Below are positions 17,306 to 26,175 of a DNA stretch of 64,000 nt, in pieces. Below the pieces are notes generated by a model, which worked only from the letters and a program-made list of their open reading frames with translations, did no database searches and was not told the DNA's origin. The position numbers and the translations under genes were made by a program. Position 1 is the first letter of the stretch; each line of letters starts with the position of its first letter. The DNA lies in contig NZ_CP058579.1 of the NCBI RefSeq assembly GCF_013402875.1, positions 248,001-312,000 on the forward strand. Reading direction: 5' to 3'. This DNA comes from Halorarum salinum. Its GTDB lineage: Archaea; Halobacteriota; Halobacteria; Halobacteriales; Haloferacaceae.

Positions 17306-17643
17306 CAGTACAGCGGCAGGTCGCCGGTCACCTTGTCGACGATGTTGTCCCGACCGGGGCCGACCGCCAGGGCCGTGACCGTGCCCGGGTCGAGCTGGGT
17401 GTGCCCGGCGTCGCGGACGACCGCGTACGGGAGCCCCTCGCGCTCGGCGACGTCGGCGAGTTCGAACAGCTGCGACTCGCTCTCGCCCTTCAGGACGACC
17501 TTCTTCTGCCCCTCGCCCTTCCACTCCTTCCGGGTCCGCCGGTCGGCGTCCTCGTAAGCCGAGAGGGAGGCGTGTGCCACTTGCGCGGCGAGCTTGCCCG
17601 TCCCCATCCCGACGTCGGTCCGGGCGACGATGGCCTGTTTCAT
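17305..17643 (-). CDS. pth2: Peptidyl-tRNA hydrolase, archaeal Pth2 type
   Basis: A 112-residue Pth2, full family length. It has [26 protein letters not shown] with the catalytic lysine/Gly loop, the KVVLKG strand, and [19 protein letters not shown] with the catalytic Asp-Ala-Gly-x-Thr-Gln. It frees peptides from tRNAs that fall off the ribosome. A minus-strand CCTATACG element about 26 bp upstream supports the ATG at 17643. It heads an operon with truD. Confidence 0.96.
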   Translation of the reverse strand: MKQAIVARTDVGMGTGKLAAQVAHASLSAYEDADRRTRKEWKGEGQKKVVLKGESESQLFELADVAEREGLPYAVVRDAGHTQLDPGTVTALAVGPGRDNIVDKVTGDLPLY

Positions 17644-17828
17644 GTCCCGTGAGTGGTCGCGGGCGGCGTATAGGTGCTGTCATCCGTACGGTGTGGTGAG
17701 AGCTGTGGGACGGGTATCGTCGGCGTGGTTGCCGTGCGTTTCGGCTCATTGGTCGGTTCGCGCGTCGCGGCTTGGTTTCTGAAAGTCCCTGCAACGCTCG
17801 GCTCATAGCTCGGTCAGGTCTTCGTGGA

Positions 17829-17970
17829 GCAGTTCCCGAAAGCCGCGGGGGCTTTCGGCTCCCGCGACCGCTGCTGCGCGCTTCACGCTCGCTCCGCTCG
17901 CGCTCCAGTGCTTGCAGGGTCGGGGTTCGCCGACAGCCGCGGCCCCTTTCAGTCCCGCCCGGACCGCACC
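17829..17970 (-). repeat. Dispersed intergenic repeat, inverted partial copy with hairpin
   Basis: A 9-bp perfect hairpin (17836-17844 with 17850-17858, 5-nt loop) is formed by the recurring border CGAAAGCC...GGCTTTCG. About 80 bp later CCGCGGCCCCTTTCAGTCCC is the reverse complement of a segment in the direct copies at 18164-18386 and 29365-29580. With the 18164 copy it makes an imperfect inverted pair around 18.0-18.1 kb. No reading frame of substance is present. Confidence 0.7.
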
Positions 17971-18131
17971 CCATCCTCCCCAACCGGCGAGGACCCTCCC
18001 TTCGGTCGTGACCTCGCCTCACCTCGGAGCGAGCCCCTCGGAACTCACCCTCGCTGCGCTCGCGTGAGCCTCGCACGAGCGGCCGCGCTCCGCGCGGCCG
18101 CCGCGCGCCACGTGGACCGGTCAGTGCGGTG

Positions 18132-18169
18132 GCGCGTGCCGGCTGGCACAGAGGCCAGCCGGCACGCGC
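18132..18169. repeat. 15-bp perfect hairpin, 8-nt loop
   Basis: Bases 18132-18146 pair perfectly with 18155-18169 around an 8-nt loop (CACAGAGG). The stem is GC-only apart from two U/A pairs, and an RNA from either strand would be very stable. It lies at the start of the dispersed repeat in a gene-free 870-bp stretch. Confidence 0.85.
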
Positions 18170-18386
18170 GCGAGGGACGAGCACCACAGCGGAGTGAGCG
18201 AAGCGAACGAAGCGAGGAGCGCAGGAGGCTGGGGAGGACGTGGCTGCAGTAGCGGTGGGTGGGACTGAAAGGGGCCGCGGGGCTGGACGAAGGCGCGGAC
18301 CGTCGAGCACCGCAGACGAACGAGCGAAGCGAGTGAGCCGAGGAGCGCGGCGGCCGCACCGAGTCCAGCACCGCGGGGGCTTTCGA
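18164..18386 (+). repeat. Dispersed intergenic repeat, copy A (about 220 bp)
   Basis: The first 74 bp (18164-18237) are identical to 29365-29438, and similarity continues through GTGGGACTGAAAGGG, GGAAGGCGCGGACC-like and GCGGCCGCACCGA blocks to the border CGCGGGGGCTTTCG. The word GAGCGAAGCGA recurs inside. All reading frames are broken or low in quality. It is a non-coding dispersed element; whether it is mobile, structural or transcribed is unknown. Confidence 0.85.
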
Positions 18387-18523
18387 GTCACTATCGGAGG
18401 ACGGAGGCGCACTGAACTGTCGGCACGCCGCACAGGAGACGTTCGAGGCGTTCCCCGTCGCGAAGTACACATCGGAGAACCGATTCCCGAAAACCCATAA
18501 CCCACCCCCGAAAGCAACCACGC

Positions 18524-19252
18524 ATGTCCGGTCCCCGCACGCCCCTCCTCCGCCCCCAGTCGTACTTCGAGTCACACGACGGCTCGCCGCCGCTGGGACA
18601 CGCCGCCCTCGCCGTCGCGGTCGTCGCGGTCGTCACCGCCGGCGGCATCGGCCTCTTCCTCGCGGAGTTCGCCGGCGCCCTCGACGCGACCGTCGAGATG
18701 GAGAACCCCGAACACTCGCCCGAGTGGGCCTGCGAGAACTTCGAGGGGAGCGGGATGTCGACGCCCTCGGGCTGTGACCCCTCCGTCCCGGAGACGGTCG
18801 AACGGGACCTCGGCTCGCTGGTGTACGAGGAACTGTCGTGGCTGCCGTGGGCCGCCCTCTTCATCGTCCCGATCTTCTGGGCCGTCCAGGCGCTCGTGCT
18901 CCACGCGGGCGCCGCCGTGATCGGCGGCGAGGGGACGTTCGCTGACACGCTCGCGGTCGCCGGCTGGGGGATGGTGCCCAGCCTCGCCCGGGTGCTCGCC
19001 CTCGGCGCGCTCCTGATCTACCGGCTCCGGACGACGCCGCTCCCCGGCGACCCGGAGGGCGCAGTCGCCGCCCTGGAGGCCGCCTTCTCGGGGCTCGGCG
19101 CGGCGTCGATGGTCGCGGTGCTGGTCGTCGCCGTCTGGGCCGGGGCCGTGCGGGTGTACGGGCTCGCCGAGACCCACGACGTCCCCGTCGGCGAGGCGCT
19201 CGTCGTCGTCGCCGTGACCACCCTCGTCGGGTTCGTGTTCGAAGCGCTCTGA
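18524..19252 (+). CDS. Yip1-domain integral membrane protein
   Basis: A 242-residue protein with about five or six transmembrane helices: near residues 25-48, 105-130, 145-162, 180-208 and 222-240. It begins with the short cytosolic [10 protein letters not shown] segment typical of haloarchaeal Yip1-family proteins. An external loop at residues 55-95 contains two cysteines (WACENF, SGCDP) that may form a disulfide. Function in archaea is unknown; eukaryotic relatives act in membrane trafficking. It is transcribed alone. Confidence 0.8.
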   Translation: MSGPRTPLLRPQSYFESHDGSPPLGHAALAVAVVAVVTAGGIGLFLAEFAGALDATVEMENPEHSPEWACENFEGSGMSTPSGCDPSVPETVERDLGSLVYEELSWLPWAALFIVPIFWAVQALVLHAGAAVIGGEGTFADTLAVAGWGMVPSLARVLALGALLIYRLRTTPLPGDPEGAVAALEAAFSGLGAASMVAVLVVAVWAGAVRVYGLAETHDVPVGEALVVVAVTTLVGFVFEAL

Positions 19253-19368
19253 TCGTCCGAACGGGGGGACGCCGGCGGTCGGAGGACGGGGACGCCGACC
19301 CCCGGTGCGGCGCGGTCGGCCGGCGACGAGGAGGTGGGTTTACGTCTCCCCGCGCCGGTCTTCGGCAC

Positions 19369-19989
19369 ATGATACTCGCGGACACCGACATCCTCGCGCG
19401 CCTCGGCGACGGGGACCTCGTGATCGACCCGCTCGCCGACGTTGACACGCAGGTACAGCCGGCGAGCGTCGATCTCAGGCTCGGCCTGGAGTTCCTCGAG
19501 TTCCGCAGGACGAACATCCCCTGCATCCACCCGAACGACGAGCGCGAGGTCGACGAGTACGTGACCGAGACCCACGTGCCCGAGGGCGACGACTTCATCC
19601 TCCACCCCGGTGACTTCGTCCTCGGCACGACCAAGGAGCGCGTCGAGATCCCCGACGACCTCGTGGCCCACGTCGAGGGGCGCTCCTCGCTCGGCCGGCT
19701 GGCCATCGTGGTCCACGCGACCGCCGGCCTCTGTGACCCGGGGTACCGCGGACAGATCACCCTCGAACTGTCGAACCTCGGGAACGCCCCCGTCGCGCTC
19801 TCGCCGGGGATGCGCGTCTCACAGCTCACCTTCACGGAGCTGAGATCGCCCGCCGACAGGCCGTACGGGAGCGAGCGCGGCTCCAAGTACCAGGGCCAGT
19901 CGGGTCCGCAGGCCTCCCGCATCGGCGACGACCCCGAGTTCCTCGGCTCGGGGGCGGCCGAGGACGCCGACGGCACGGCGGTGGAGTAG
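19369..19989 (+). CDS. dcd: dCTP deaminase
   Basis: A 206-residue trimeric dUTPase-fold enzyme converting dCTP to dUTP for thymidylate synthesis. Hallmarks are [10 protein letters not shown], the nucleotide-binding [30 protein letters not shown] with the catalytic glutamate region, and the C-terminal [12 protein letters not shown] lid. A GGTTTACG element about 29 bp upstream supports the ATG at 19369. It is followed after one base by the ThiR-type regulator and then a methyltransferase, so three genes probably form one transcript. Confidence 0.96.
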   Translation: MILADTDILARLGDGDLVIDPLADVDTQVQPASVDLRLGLEFLEFRRTNIPCIHPNDEREVDEYVTETHVPEGDDFILHPGDFVLGTTKERVEIPDDLVAHVEGRSSLGRLAIVVHATAGLCDPGYRGQITLELSNLGNAPVALSPGMRVSQLTFTELRSPADRPYGSERGSKYQGQSGPQASRIGDDPEFLGSGAAEDADGTAVE

Positions 19990-19990
19990 C

Positions 19991-20890
19991 GTGCGCTTCG
20001 TCGAGGAGGTCGTCGTCGACGAGTTCCTCCCCACCGTCCGGTCGATGCTCGCCGGGGAGCTCCGGGAGCGCGGGCTCACCCAGAGCGAGGTTGCCGAGGC
20101 GCTCGGCATCAGCCAGTCCGCCGTCTCGAAGTACGCCCACGGCGAGGTGGGCCGGCGCGAGGAGGTCCTGAACGACGAACGCATCCGCGAGCTGGTCGAG
20201 CGGGTCGCGGACGGGCTCGCCGAGGGCGACGTGAGCCCGGTCGCGGCGCTCGTCGAGTTCGAGGTGCTCATCCGGGAACTGGAGGAGGGCGACCTCCTCG
20301 CGGAGTTCCACGAGGAGGCGATGCCGGCGCTGGCCGGGGCCGAGTACGACTTCACGGTCCACGACCCCGAGAGCCGGCTCCGGGAGCGCGAGCGAACGCT
20401 CGCCTCGCTCAGGCGGGGGCTCCGGACGCTCACCAACGCCTCCGGGTTCGCGGGGCTCATCCCCAACGTCGGCTCGAACCTGGTCGAGTGCCTGCCCGAC
20501 GCGGCCGGCATCGAGGACGTCGCCGCCATCCCGGGACGCATCTTCGACGTGAAGGGCCGGGCGACCGTCCCGGGCGAGCCCGAGTTCGGCGTGAGCCAGC
20601 ACGTCGCCGGCGTGTTGCTCTCCGCCCGGGACGCCGGCGCCGACGTCCGCGCGGCCGTCGACGTTCGGTACGACGCCGACCTCGTCGACTCGCTCGAGGC
20701 GGCCGGCTACGAGTGCGTCGAGTTCGACCCGGAGGCGCCGACCGACCCGGTGAAGGCGGCGCTGTCCGGGTGCGACCTCGGCGAAACGTTCGTCGTCTAC
20801 CAGTCGGGGGGGTTCGGCATCGAGCCGGTGTTGTACGTGCTCGGCCCCGACGCGCCGACCGTCGCGGGCGTCGTCAGGGAGCTGTTGTAG
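19991..20890 (+). CDS. thiR: ThiR-type transcriptional regulator (HTH plus ThiN domain)
   Basis: A 299-residue protein. A helix-turn-helix is at about residues 18-55 (LTQSEVAEALGISQSAVSKYAHG), followed by a central linker and a C-terminal thiamine-phosphate-synthase (ThiN) domain (LTNASGFAGLIPNVGSNLVECLP, IPGRIFDVKG, FGVSQHVAGVLL). In archaea this architecture is the repressor ThiR, which senses thiamine phosphates and controls thiamine genes. The ThiN part here probably binds ligand and is not catalytic. It starts at a GTG one base after dcd, so it is probably translated by coupling. No thiamine biosynthesis gene is in the window. Confidence 0.9.
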   Translation: MRFVEEVVVDEFLPTVRSMLAGELRERGLTQSEVAEALGISQSAVSKYAHGEVGRREEVLNDERIRELVERVADGLAEGDVSPVAALVEFEVLIRELEEGDLLAEFHEEAMPALAGAEYDFTVHDPESRLRERERTLASLRRGLRTLTNASGFAGLIPNVGSNLVECLPDAAGIEDVAAIPGRIFDVKGRATVPGEPEFGVSQHVAGVLLSARDAGADVRAAVDVRYDADLVDSLEAAGYECVEFDPEAPTDPVKAALSGCDLGETFVVYQSGGFGIEPVLYVLGPDAPTVAGVVRELL

Positions 20891-20892
20891 CC

Positions 20893-21570
20893 GTGGCCCC
20901 GCTCGGCGACCGACTACGGCTGGACGCGCCCGAGTTCTACACCGCGTTCGCCGGCCTGTACGACGTCCTGGCGCGCCACGGCCCGGGCGTGGGTCGGCTC
21001 CGCGACGCCATGGTCGACGCGCTCGCGCCCGACCCCTGCGACACGGTCGTCGAACTCGGCTGCGGGACGGGGGCGAACCACGGCCGCGTCCGGGACCGCG
21101 TCGGCCCCGCGGGCCGCTACGTCGGCGTCGACTTCTCGCCGGGCGTGCTCGCGGTCGCGCGGGAGCGGGACCCCCAGGGGTCGTTCGTCCGCGCCGACGC
21201 GACGCGCCCGCCGGTCCGGCCCGGCGGCGCCGACGCCTGCTGTGCGGCGTTCGTCTCCGGGATGCTCCCCGACCCGGCCGCCGCGGTCCGGACCTGGGCC
21301 GACCTGGTCGGCCCCGGCGGCAGGCTGGCGTTGCTGGACCTCGCACGCACGACGCGTCCGGGTTGGCGGGCGCTCAATCCCGGGTTCCGGCTGTTCGTCC
21401 GGGCGGGGTCGCCGCCCGGGACGGCCGCGGCGCTGCGGCGGAGTCCGACCGCCGTACTGGACCGCCGCGTCGCCGCCGCACACCGGGAACTTCGGGAGGG
21501 CTGTACCGACGTGACCGCGGGGACGCTCGCCGGCGGGTTCGCCCGAGTGAGCGCGGGGACCGTACGGTAG
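20893..21570 (+). CDS. Class I SAM-dependent methyltransferase
   Basis: A 225-residue methyltransferase with motif I VVELGCGTGANHG (from about residue 52), VGVDFSPGVLAVARERD as motif II and VRADATRPPVRPGGAD as motif III, followed by the LVGPGGRLALLDLAR block. It resembles the UbiE/COQ5-like group, but the substrate cannot be inferred. It starts at a GTG two bases after the thiR stop and is the third gene of the dcd operon. An internal alternative start would cut the N-terminal helix. Confidence 0.87.
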   Translation: MAPLGDRLRLDAPEFYTAFAGLYDVLARHGPGVGRLRDAMVDALAPDPCDTVVELGCGTGANHGRVRDRVGPAGRYVGVDFSPGVLAVARERDPQGSFVRADATRPPVRPGGADACCAAFVSGMLPDPAAAVRTWADLVGPGGRLALLDLARTTRPGWRALNPGFRLFVRAGSPPGTAAALRRSPTAVLDRRVAAAHRELREGCTDVTAGTLAGGFARVSAGTVR

Positions 21571-21607
21571 CCGTCCCCCCTCGGCCGGCGGCGCCCGTCC
21601 GGGGCCG

Positions 21608-21763
21608 CTACCCCCGCGTCGCGCGCGCCTCCCGCACCTCCGCGCCGTCCCGGACCAGGTCCTCGCAGTTGGGACACACGCGCGGCCCTCGCGCCTCGTC
21701 CGGGGCGAACACCCGGACGTAGCGCTCCGAGACGAGCGACCCACAGTTGTTGCACTCGCGCAT
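21608..21763 (-). CDS. Small zinc-ribbon protein (DUF7563-like)
   Basis: A 51-residue protein beginning MRECNNCGSLVSERYVRVFAP. It has knuckles Cys4/Cys7 and Cys30/Cys33 and the ending DGAEVREARA, which matches a common haloarchaeal single-zinc family. The ATG at 21763 is decided by the TATA element at 21791-21798, about 30 bp upstream; a longer in-frame start at 21808 would lie upstream of that element. Function unknown. Confidence 0.85.
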   Translation of the reverse strand: MRECNNCGSLVSERYVRVFAPDEARGPRVCPNCEDLVRDGAEVREARATRG

Positions 21764-21790
21764 GACGGGCGACCGTTCCGGTTCGGGGAT

Positions 21791-21798
21791 AATAAATT
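21791..21798 (-). promoter_or_regulatory. TATA element for the zinc-ribbon gene at 21608-21763
   Basis: Minus strand AAATTTATT in GC-rich DNA, about 30 bp before ATG 21763. It implies a leaderless mRNA and sets the short start of the 51-residue protein. Confidence 0.7.
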
Positions 21799-21902
21799 TC
21801 GCGGCCACATATCGGAAATATGTTCCGAGAGCGCGGGTCCACGGTCGGGTCCACGGGCCGAGTCCACGGGCGCGGCGCGATCGGCGGAACCGGCCGCCCG
21901 CG

Positions 21903-23717
21903 TTACCACGGGGGCAGCAGACGCTCCACGAGTCCGCGCCCCGACGGACGCTCGGCCAGCAGGACCGAGCAGTCCACCTCGCCGATGACGTCGCAGTGGA
22001 GCGACTCGTGGACGAGCCGGGAGAGGAGCCCGCGTTCGGACGCTCCCATCAACAGCAGGGTGTGGCCGGCCGTCTCGCGGGCGATGGCCCCCTCCACGTC
22101 CCCGGAGCCGTCGACCACGAGCGCGGAGTCCTCCAGGCCGTGCTCGGCGGCCCACTCCGCGAGGAACCGCTCGCCCGCGTCGACCTCGTCCGGGTCGTCG
22201 ACGACGTGCAGGAGCGTGACCTCGGCGCCCACGGCGTCCCGGAGCGCGACGGCGACCTCCGCACTGAGGTCCGAGTGGTTGCTGCCGTTGGTGGGCAGCA
22301 GGATCCGGGAGGCGTCCAGTCCCTGGTCGCCGAAGACGAGCAGGTCGCAGGGGAGCTTTCCGGCGAGCTCCTCGAGCGGGTTGTCGTGCTGTGCGGCGCC
22401 CCACAGCTGGTCGGCGCCCCACCCGAGCAACACGAGGTCAGTGTCCGTGCGCTCCGCGATCCGGAACACGGACTCGAACGAGCGGTGTGAGACGACCGTC
22501 GAGGTCTCGCAGGCGACGCCGTACCCGCTCACGTTCTCCCGGACGTCGGCCAGTAGCCGTTCGGACTCGTCGACGATGCGCTGGCTCTGCCGGGTGCCGT
22601 ACCCGTGTGAGGCGCGTTCGGGCACCTGCACGATGTGGACGACGTGGATCGTGGCGTCCTCCGTCCTGCTCGCGAGCCAGGCGGCGAGCTGGACGACCCG
22701 CGACTCCGTTCGCGGGTTCGCGATGGGCACCAGCACCCGGTACCCGCCGTCCGAGCCCGCCGTCCCCTCGCCGGTGTCGACCAGCGGAACGTACGACCGG
22801 CCGGCCAGCCCGCCGAGCAGCCACTCCCGGACGGAGAGCTGGCGCGCCGCCCCCTCGAACCGGGCCGACGCGAGGCGGTGTTCGGTCGTCTGGAAGTAGT
22901 TGACGACGGTGACGAGGACGACCCCGCCGATGGTGTTGCCGAGCAGGACCGGTAGGACGAACTCGACGAACCCGACGAGGATGGCGAGATCGCCGCGAAG
23001 GACCAGGTACACCATCTCGGTGATGGAGACGACCGAGTGGAACAGCCCGCCGAGCGGGATGGCGAGGAAGGCGAGGTAGACGACCACGAGCCGGGAGATG
23101 GTGTCCTGGGCCGCGTACTCGACCCAGACGACCCCGGCCACGATCAGCCCGGCGAAAGCCCCTCTGGAGAACAGCACCCACCATCCGGTGTCGACCCCGT
23201 GCTGTCCCACCTCCGCCGCGACCGTCGCCGCCTCGGGCGTGAGCACCCCGCCGAAGACGAGCGCGGTCGCCCCGAGGGCGCCGCCGGTCGCGTTCCCGGC
23301 CAGCACCACCGTCCAGTTGCGCAGCAGGGCCGGGACGCTGGCGAGCCGTTCGAGGGTGATCGCGACGGGTGGGAGCGTGTTCTCGGTGTACAGCTGGTAG
23401 CCGCCGATGATGATGTAGATGAACCCGAGCGGGTACAGCATGGCGCTCACCACCGGATTCCCGTCCGTCGTCGCCGACATCGAGACGTACAGCATGAACG
23501 TGATGGTGATCGCGAAGCCGCCCGCGAGCCCGCTGAAGAACAGCTCACGGCTGCCCGAGGTGATCTCCTCGTCGGCCGCCGCGATGATGCGCTGGAACAC
23601 CTCGTCCGAGGAGAAGCGATCGCGGACGACCCGGCCGGCGGCGGGCGCGCCGCTCCGCGACCGTTCGACCGCCTCCCGGACCGCCTCCTCGTTCTCGGAC
23701 CGATCGGGGTCGACCAT
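21903..23717 (-). CDS. FNT-family transporter fused to two universal-stress (USP) domains
   Basis: A 604-residue fusion. Residues about 55-285 are a formate/nitrite transporter channel: six helices, the first with LFFSGLAGGFAITITFMLY, and the pore histidine in GGLFHSVVSITE (His227). Two UspA-like domains follow, about 325-460 (YRVLVPIANP...) and 463-595 (SRILLPTNGSNHSD..., TLLLMGASERG). FNT channels pass small monovalent anions such as formate, nitrite or acetate; USP domains bind nucleotides and probably regulate the channel from the cytosol. A CGTTTTGTC element lies about 28 bp upstream of the ATG. It stands alone. Confidence 0.92.
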   Translation of the reverse strand: MVDPDRSENEEAVREAVERSRSGAPAAGRVVRDRFSSDEVFQRIIAAADEEITSGSRELFFSGLAGGFAITITFMLYVSMSATTDGNPVVSAMLYPLGFIYIIIGGYQLYTENTLPPVAITLERLASVPALLRNWTVVLAGNATGGALGATALVFGGVLTPEAATVAAEVGQHGVDTGWWVLFSRGAFAGLIVAGVVWVEYAAQDTISRLVVVYLAFLAIPLGGLFHSVVSITEMVYLVLRGDLAILVGFVEFVLPVLLGNTIGGVVLVTVVNYFQTTEHRLASARFEGAARQLSVREWLLGGLAGRSYVPLVDTGEGTAGSDGGYRVLVPIANPRTESRVVQLAAWLASRTEDATIHVVHIVQVPERASHGYGTRQSQRIVDESERLLADVRENVSGYGVACETSTVVSHRSFESVFRIAERTDTDLVLLGWGADQLWGAAQHDNPLEELAGKLPCDLLVFGDQGLDASRILLPTNGSNHSDLSAEVAVALRDAVGAEVTLLHVVDDPDEVDAGERFLAEWAAEHGLEDSALVVDGSGDVEGAIARETAGHTLLLMGASERGLLSRLVHESLHCDVIGEVDCSVLLAERPSGRGLVERLLPPW

Positions 23718-23895
23718 CAGCGGGACCGACTCACCACGCGGACAAAACGTTTGGTTCGGTCGGCGGGTGCTTCCCCGCCGTTCCCGAACCCGGTTCCGGC
23801 GCCCACACCCGCGGGAGACGGCGACGGGTCGACGGGGCGAGCGCGGGAGCGACGCGGCTTTTTGTCCGTGGAGTCCCTACGTCCGGGACCCACCA

Positions 23896-24927
23896 ATGAG
23901 CGACGCCACGAACATGCTCGTCGACGGGGAGTGGCGCACCGACGTCCGGCGCGACACGGGCGAGTCCGGCGAGTTCGAGCGGAGCGAGACGAGCTTCCGG
24001 AACTGGATCGACGGCGCGGTCCCCGAGGCGGGCGCCGACCCGGTCGAGAGCCCCGAGTTCCCGCCCGAGCCGGGGCGCTACCACGTGTACATCAACCGCG
24101 CGTGTCCGTGGGCCCACCGCGTCGCCATGACGCGCGCCCTGAAGGGCCTCGAGGACGTCGTCTCCCTCTCGCTGACTCGACCCGAACGCCACGACGACGG
24201 CTGGGAGTTCTCCGAGGAGCAGCTGGATCCGCTGTACGGGGAGGACTACCTCCGGGACGTCTACACGAGGGCCGACCCGGAGTACACTGGCCGCGTGACG
24301 GTTCCGGTGCTCTGGGACGCGGAGCGCGAGACCGTCGTGAACAACGAGAGCGAGGAGATCATGCGGATGCTCGACACCGCCCTCCACGACCTCGGCAACG
24401 GCGTGGACCTCTACCCCGAGACCCATCGCGAGCGGGTGGACGACCTCATCGCGGACGTCTACCCGCGGATCAACGACGGGGTGTACCGCGCCGGCTTCGC
24501 CGGGACCCAGGAGGCGTACGACGAGGCGGTCGACGAACTGTTCGAGGCGCTCGACGAGTACGAGGAGCACCTGAAGACCCGGCGCTACCTCGCGGGCGAC
24601 GTGCTCACAGAGGCCGACGTCGCCATGTTCGCCACGCTGGTCCGCTTCGACCACGTCTACCACACGCACTTCCGGTGTAACCGCCGGGCGATCCACGAGT
24701 ACCCGAACCTCTGGGGGTACGTGCGGGACCTCTACCGGACGCCGGGCGTGGCGGGGACCGTGAACCTGGATCACATCACGCGCCACTACTACAAGTCACA
24801 CGGGAGCCTGAACCCGAAACGCATCGTTCCGACCGGGCCCGACGTCGACTTCTCGGCGCCCCACGACCGCGACGGCAAGCCCGGCGGGCCGCCGGCGGAA
24901 CTGGTCGAGGACGCCGCCGCCGACTGA
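23896..24927 (+). CDS. Glutathionyl-hydroquinone reductase-like GST-fold protein
   Basis: A 343-residue protein of the Xi-class GST/ECM4-YqjG family. The N-terminal thioredoxin-like domain has the active-site Cys70-Pro-Trp (INRACPWAHR), VTVPVLWD and NNESEEIMRML. The all-helical C-terminal domain has VYPRINDGVYRAGFA, LAGDVLTEADVAMFATLVRFD and HITRHYYKSH, all strongly conserved in the family. Bacterial members reduce glutathionyl-hydroquinones. Haloarchaea make gamma-glutamylcysteine instead of glutathione, so the thiol partner here is probably that compound. Start ATG at 23896, about 33 bp after GGCTTTTTGTC. Confidence 0.92.
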   Translation: MSDATNMLVDGEWRTDVRRDTGESGEFERSETSFRNWIDGAVPEAGADPVESPEFPPEPGRYHVYINRACPWAHRVAMTRALKGLEDVVSLSLTRPERHDDGWEFSEEQLDPLYGEDYLRDVYTRADPEYTGRVTVPVLWDAERETVVNNESEEIMRMLDTALHDLGNGVDLYPETHRERVDDLIADVYPRINDGVYRAGFAGTQEAYDEAVDELFEALDEYEEHLKTRRYLAGDVLTEADVAMFATLVRFDHVYHTHFRCNRRAIHEYPNLWGYVRDLYRTPGVAGTVNLDHITRHYYKSHGSLNPKRIVPTGPDVDFSAPHDRDGKPGGPPAELVEDAAAD

Positions 24928-25023
24928 CCGGCGAGGCGGAGCCGCTCGCGTTCACGGCCAACGGTCGCCGCCATCGTTCGCCGCCGAGGCTAGCGTTATA
25001 CCGCTCCGCCCGAACCACGAGCC

Positions 25024-26175
25024 ATGCCATCGCCCACCGCCCGCGTCCGCGCCTGCGACCGCTCCCGCATCCGCGTGATGTTCGACCTGGCCGACGAGGC
25101 CGAGCGCGCGGGGCGGGACCCCGTCCGACTGGAGGTCGGCGAACCCGACCTCGACACCCCCGAACACGTCATCGAGGCCGCCGTCGCCGCCCTCCGCGGC
25201 GGGGAGACCCACTACACCTCGAACGCGGGGCTCCCGGAACTCCGGGCGGCCATCGCGGACGCCCTCGACGCGGAGTACGGCGTCCGACAGGAGCCCGACG
25301 AGGTGGTCGTCACGACGGGCGGGATGGAGGCGCTCCACCTCGCCGTGCTGGCGACCGTCGGGCAGGGCGAGGAGCTGTTGATACCCACCCCGGCGTGGCC
25401 CAACTACTGGACGCAGGCCCGGCTGGCCGACGCGACGCCGGTCGAGGTCCCGATGCCCGCGCCCGAGTACGACCTCGACGCCGAGCGCGTCGTCGACCGG
25501 ATGGGTCCCGACACCGCCGCAGTCGTGCTCTGCTCGCCCTCGAACCCGACCGGCCGGGTGGCCGACCCCGACGAGGTGCGGGCGGTCGTCGACGCGGCGG
25601 CCGAGCACGACGCGTACGTCCTCGCGGACGAGGTGTACGGCGCGCTCACCTACGACAGCGACCCGGAGGGGATCGCGTCGATGGCGGGCAACCCCGAGCA
25701 CGTGCTCACGGTCGGCTCCTGCTCGAAGGCGTTCGCGATGACCGGCTGGCGGGTCGGCTGGCTCGCGGGCGCCGCCGACGTGGTGGACGAGGCGACGAAG
25801 GTTCGCGAGTCGACGACCTGCTGTGCGCCGACGATGGCCCAGCACGCCGCGCTCGCGGCGCTCACGGGTCCCCGCGACCCGGTCGACCGCATGTACGAGG
25901 CGTTCCGCGAGCGGCGCGACTACGTCGCCGACCGCCTCGCGGACATGGACGGCGTCACCGCGCCGCGCCCCGAGGGGGCGTTCTACGCGTTCCTCGACCC
26001 GGAGACCGACGAGGCGAGCCTCCCGCTAGCGAAGCGCCTGCTGGAGGAGGGCGACGTGGTGCTCGCGCCCGGCGACGGCTTCGGCGAGGCCGGCAGGGGA
26101 CAGCTCCGGCTCTCGTTCGCGAACTCGCTGGAACGGCTGGAACTCGGGCTGGATCGGATCGAGGCGACGATTTAG
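25024..26175 (+). CDS. Class I/II pyridoxal-phosphate aminotransferase
   Basis: A 383-residue fold-type I aminotransferase. The Schiff-base lysine is Lys235 in SCSKAFAMTGWRVGW. CSPSNPTG (170-177) and ADEVYGALTYD contact the cofactor, and QLRLSFAN near the end carries the substrate-carboxylate arginine. It belongs to the aspartate/aromatic aminotransferase group, and exact specificity is not evident. The ATG at 25024 lies about 27 bp after GTTATACC. It is transcribed alone. Confidence 0.93.
   Translation: MPSPTARVRACDRSRIRVMFDLADEAERAGRDPVRLEVGEPDLDTPEHVIEAAVAALRGGETHYTSNAGLPELRAAIADALDAEYGVRQEPDEVVVTTGGMEALHLAVLATVGQGEELLIPTPAWPNYWTQARLADATPVEVPMPAPEYDLDAERVVDRMGPDTAAVVLCSPSNPTGRVADPDEVRAVVDAAAEHDAYVLADEVYGALTYDSDPEGIASMAGNPEHVLTVGSCSKAFAMTGWRVGWLAGAADVVDEATKVRESTTCCAPTMAQHAALAALTGPRDPVDRMYEAFRERRDYVADRLADMDGVTAPRPEGAFYAFLDPETDEASLPLAKRLLEEGDVVLAPGDGFGEAGRGQLRLSFANSLERLELGLDRIEATI

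Larger units (their letters stand above)
17644..18523. other. 880-bp intergenic region made largely of dispersed-repeat sequence
   Basis: Between the divergent pth2 and Yip1-like genes I see no credible coding sequence. The stretch consists of the pth2 promoter at its left end, the inverted repeat copy, a strong hairpin, direct copy A, and at its right end a CCATAACCC element about 27 bp before the ATG at 18524. Confidence 0.7.
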
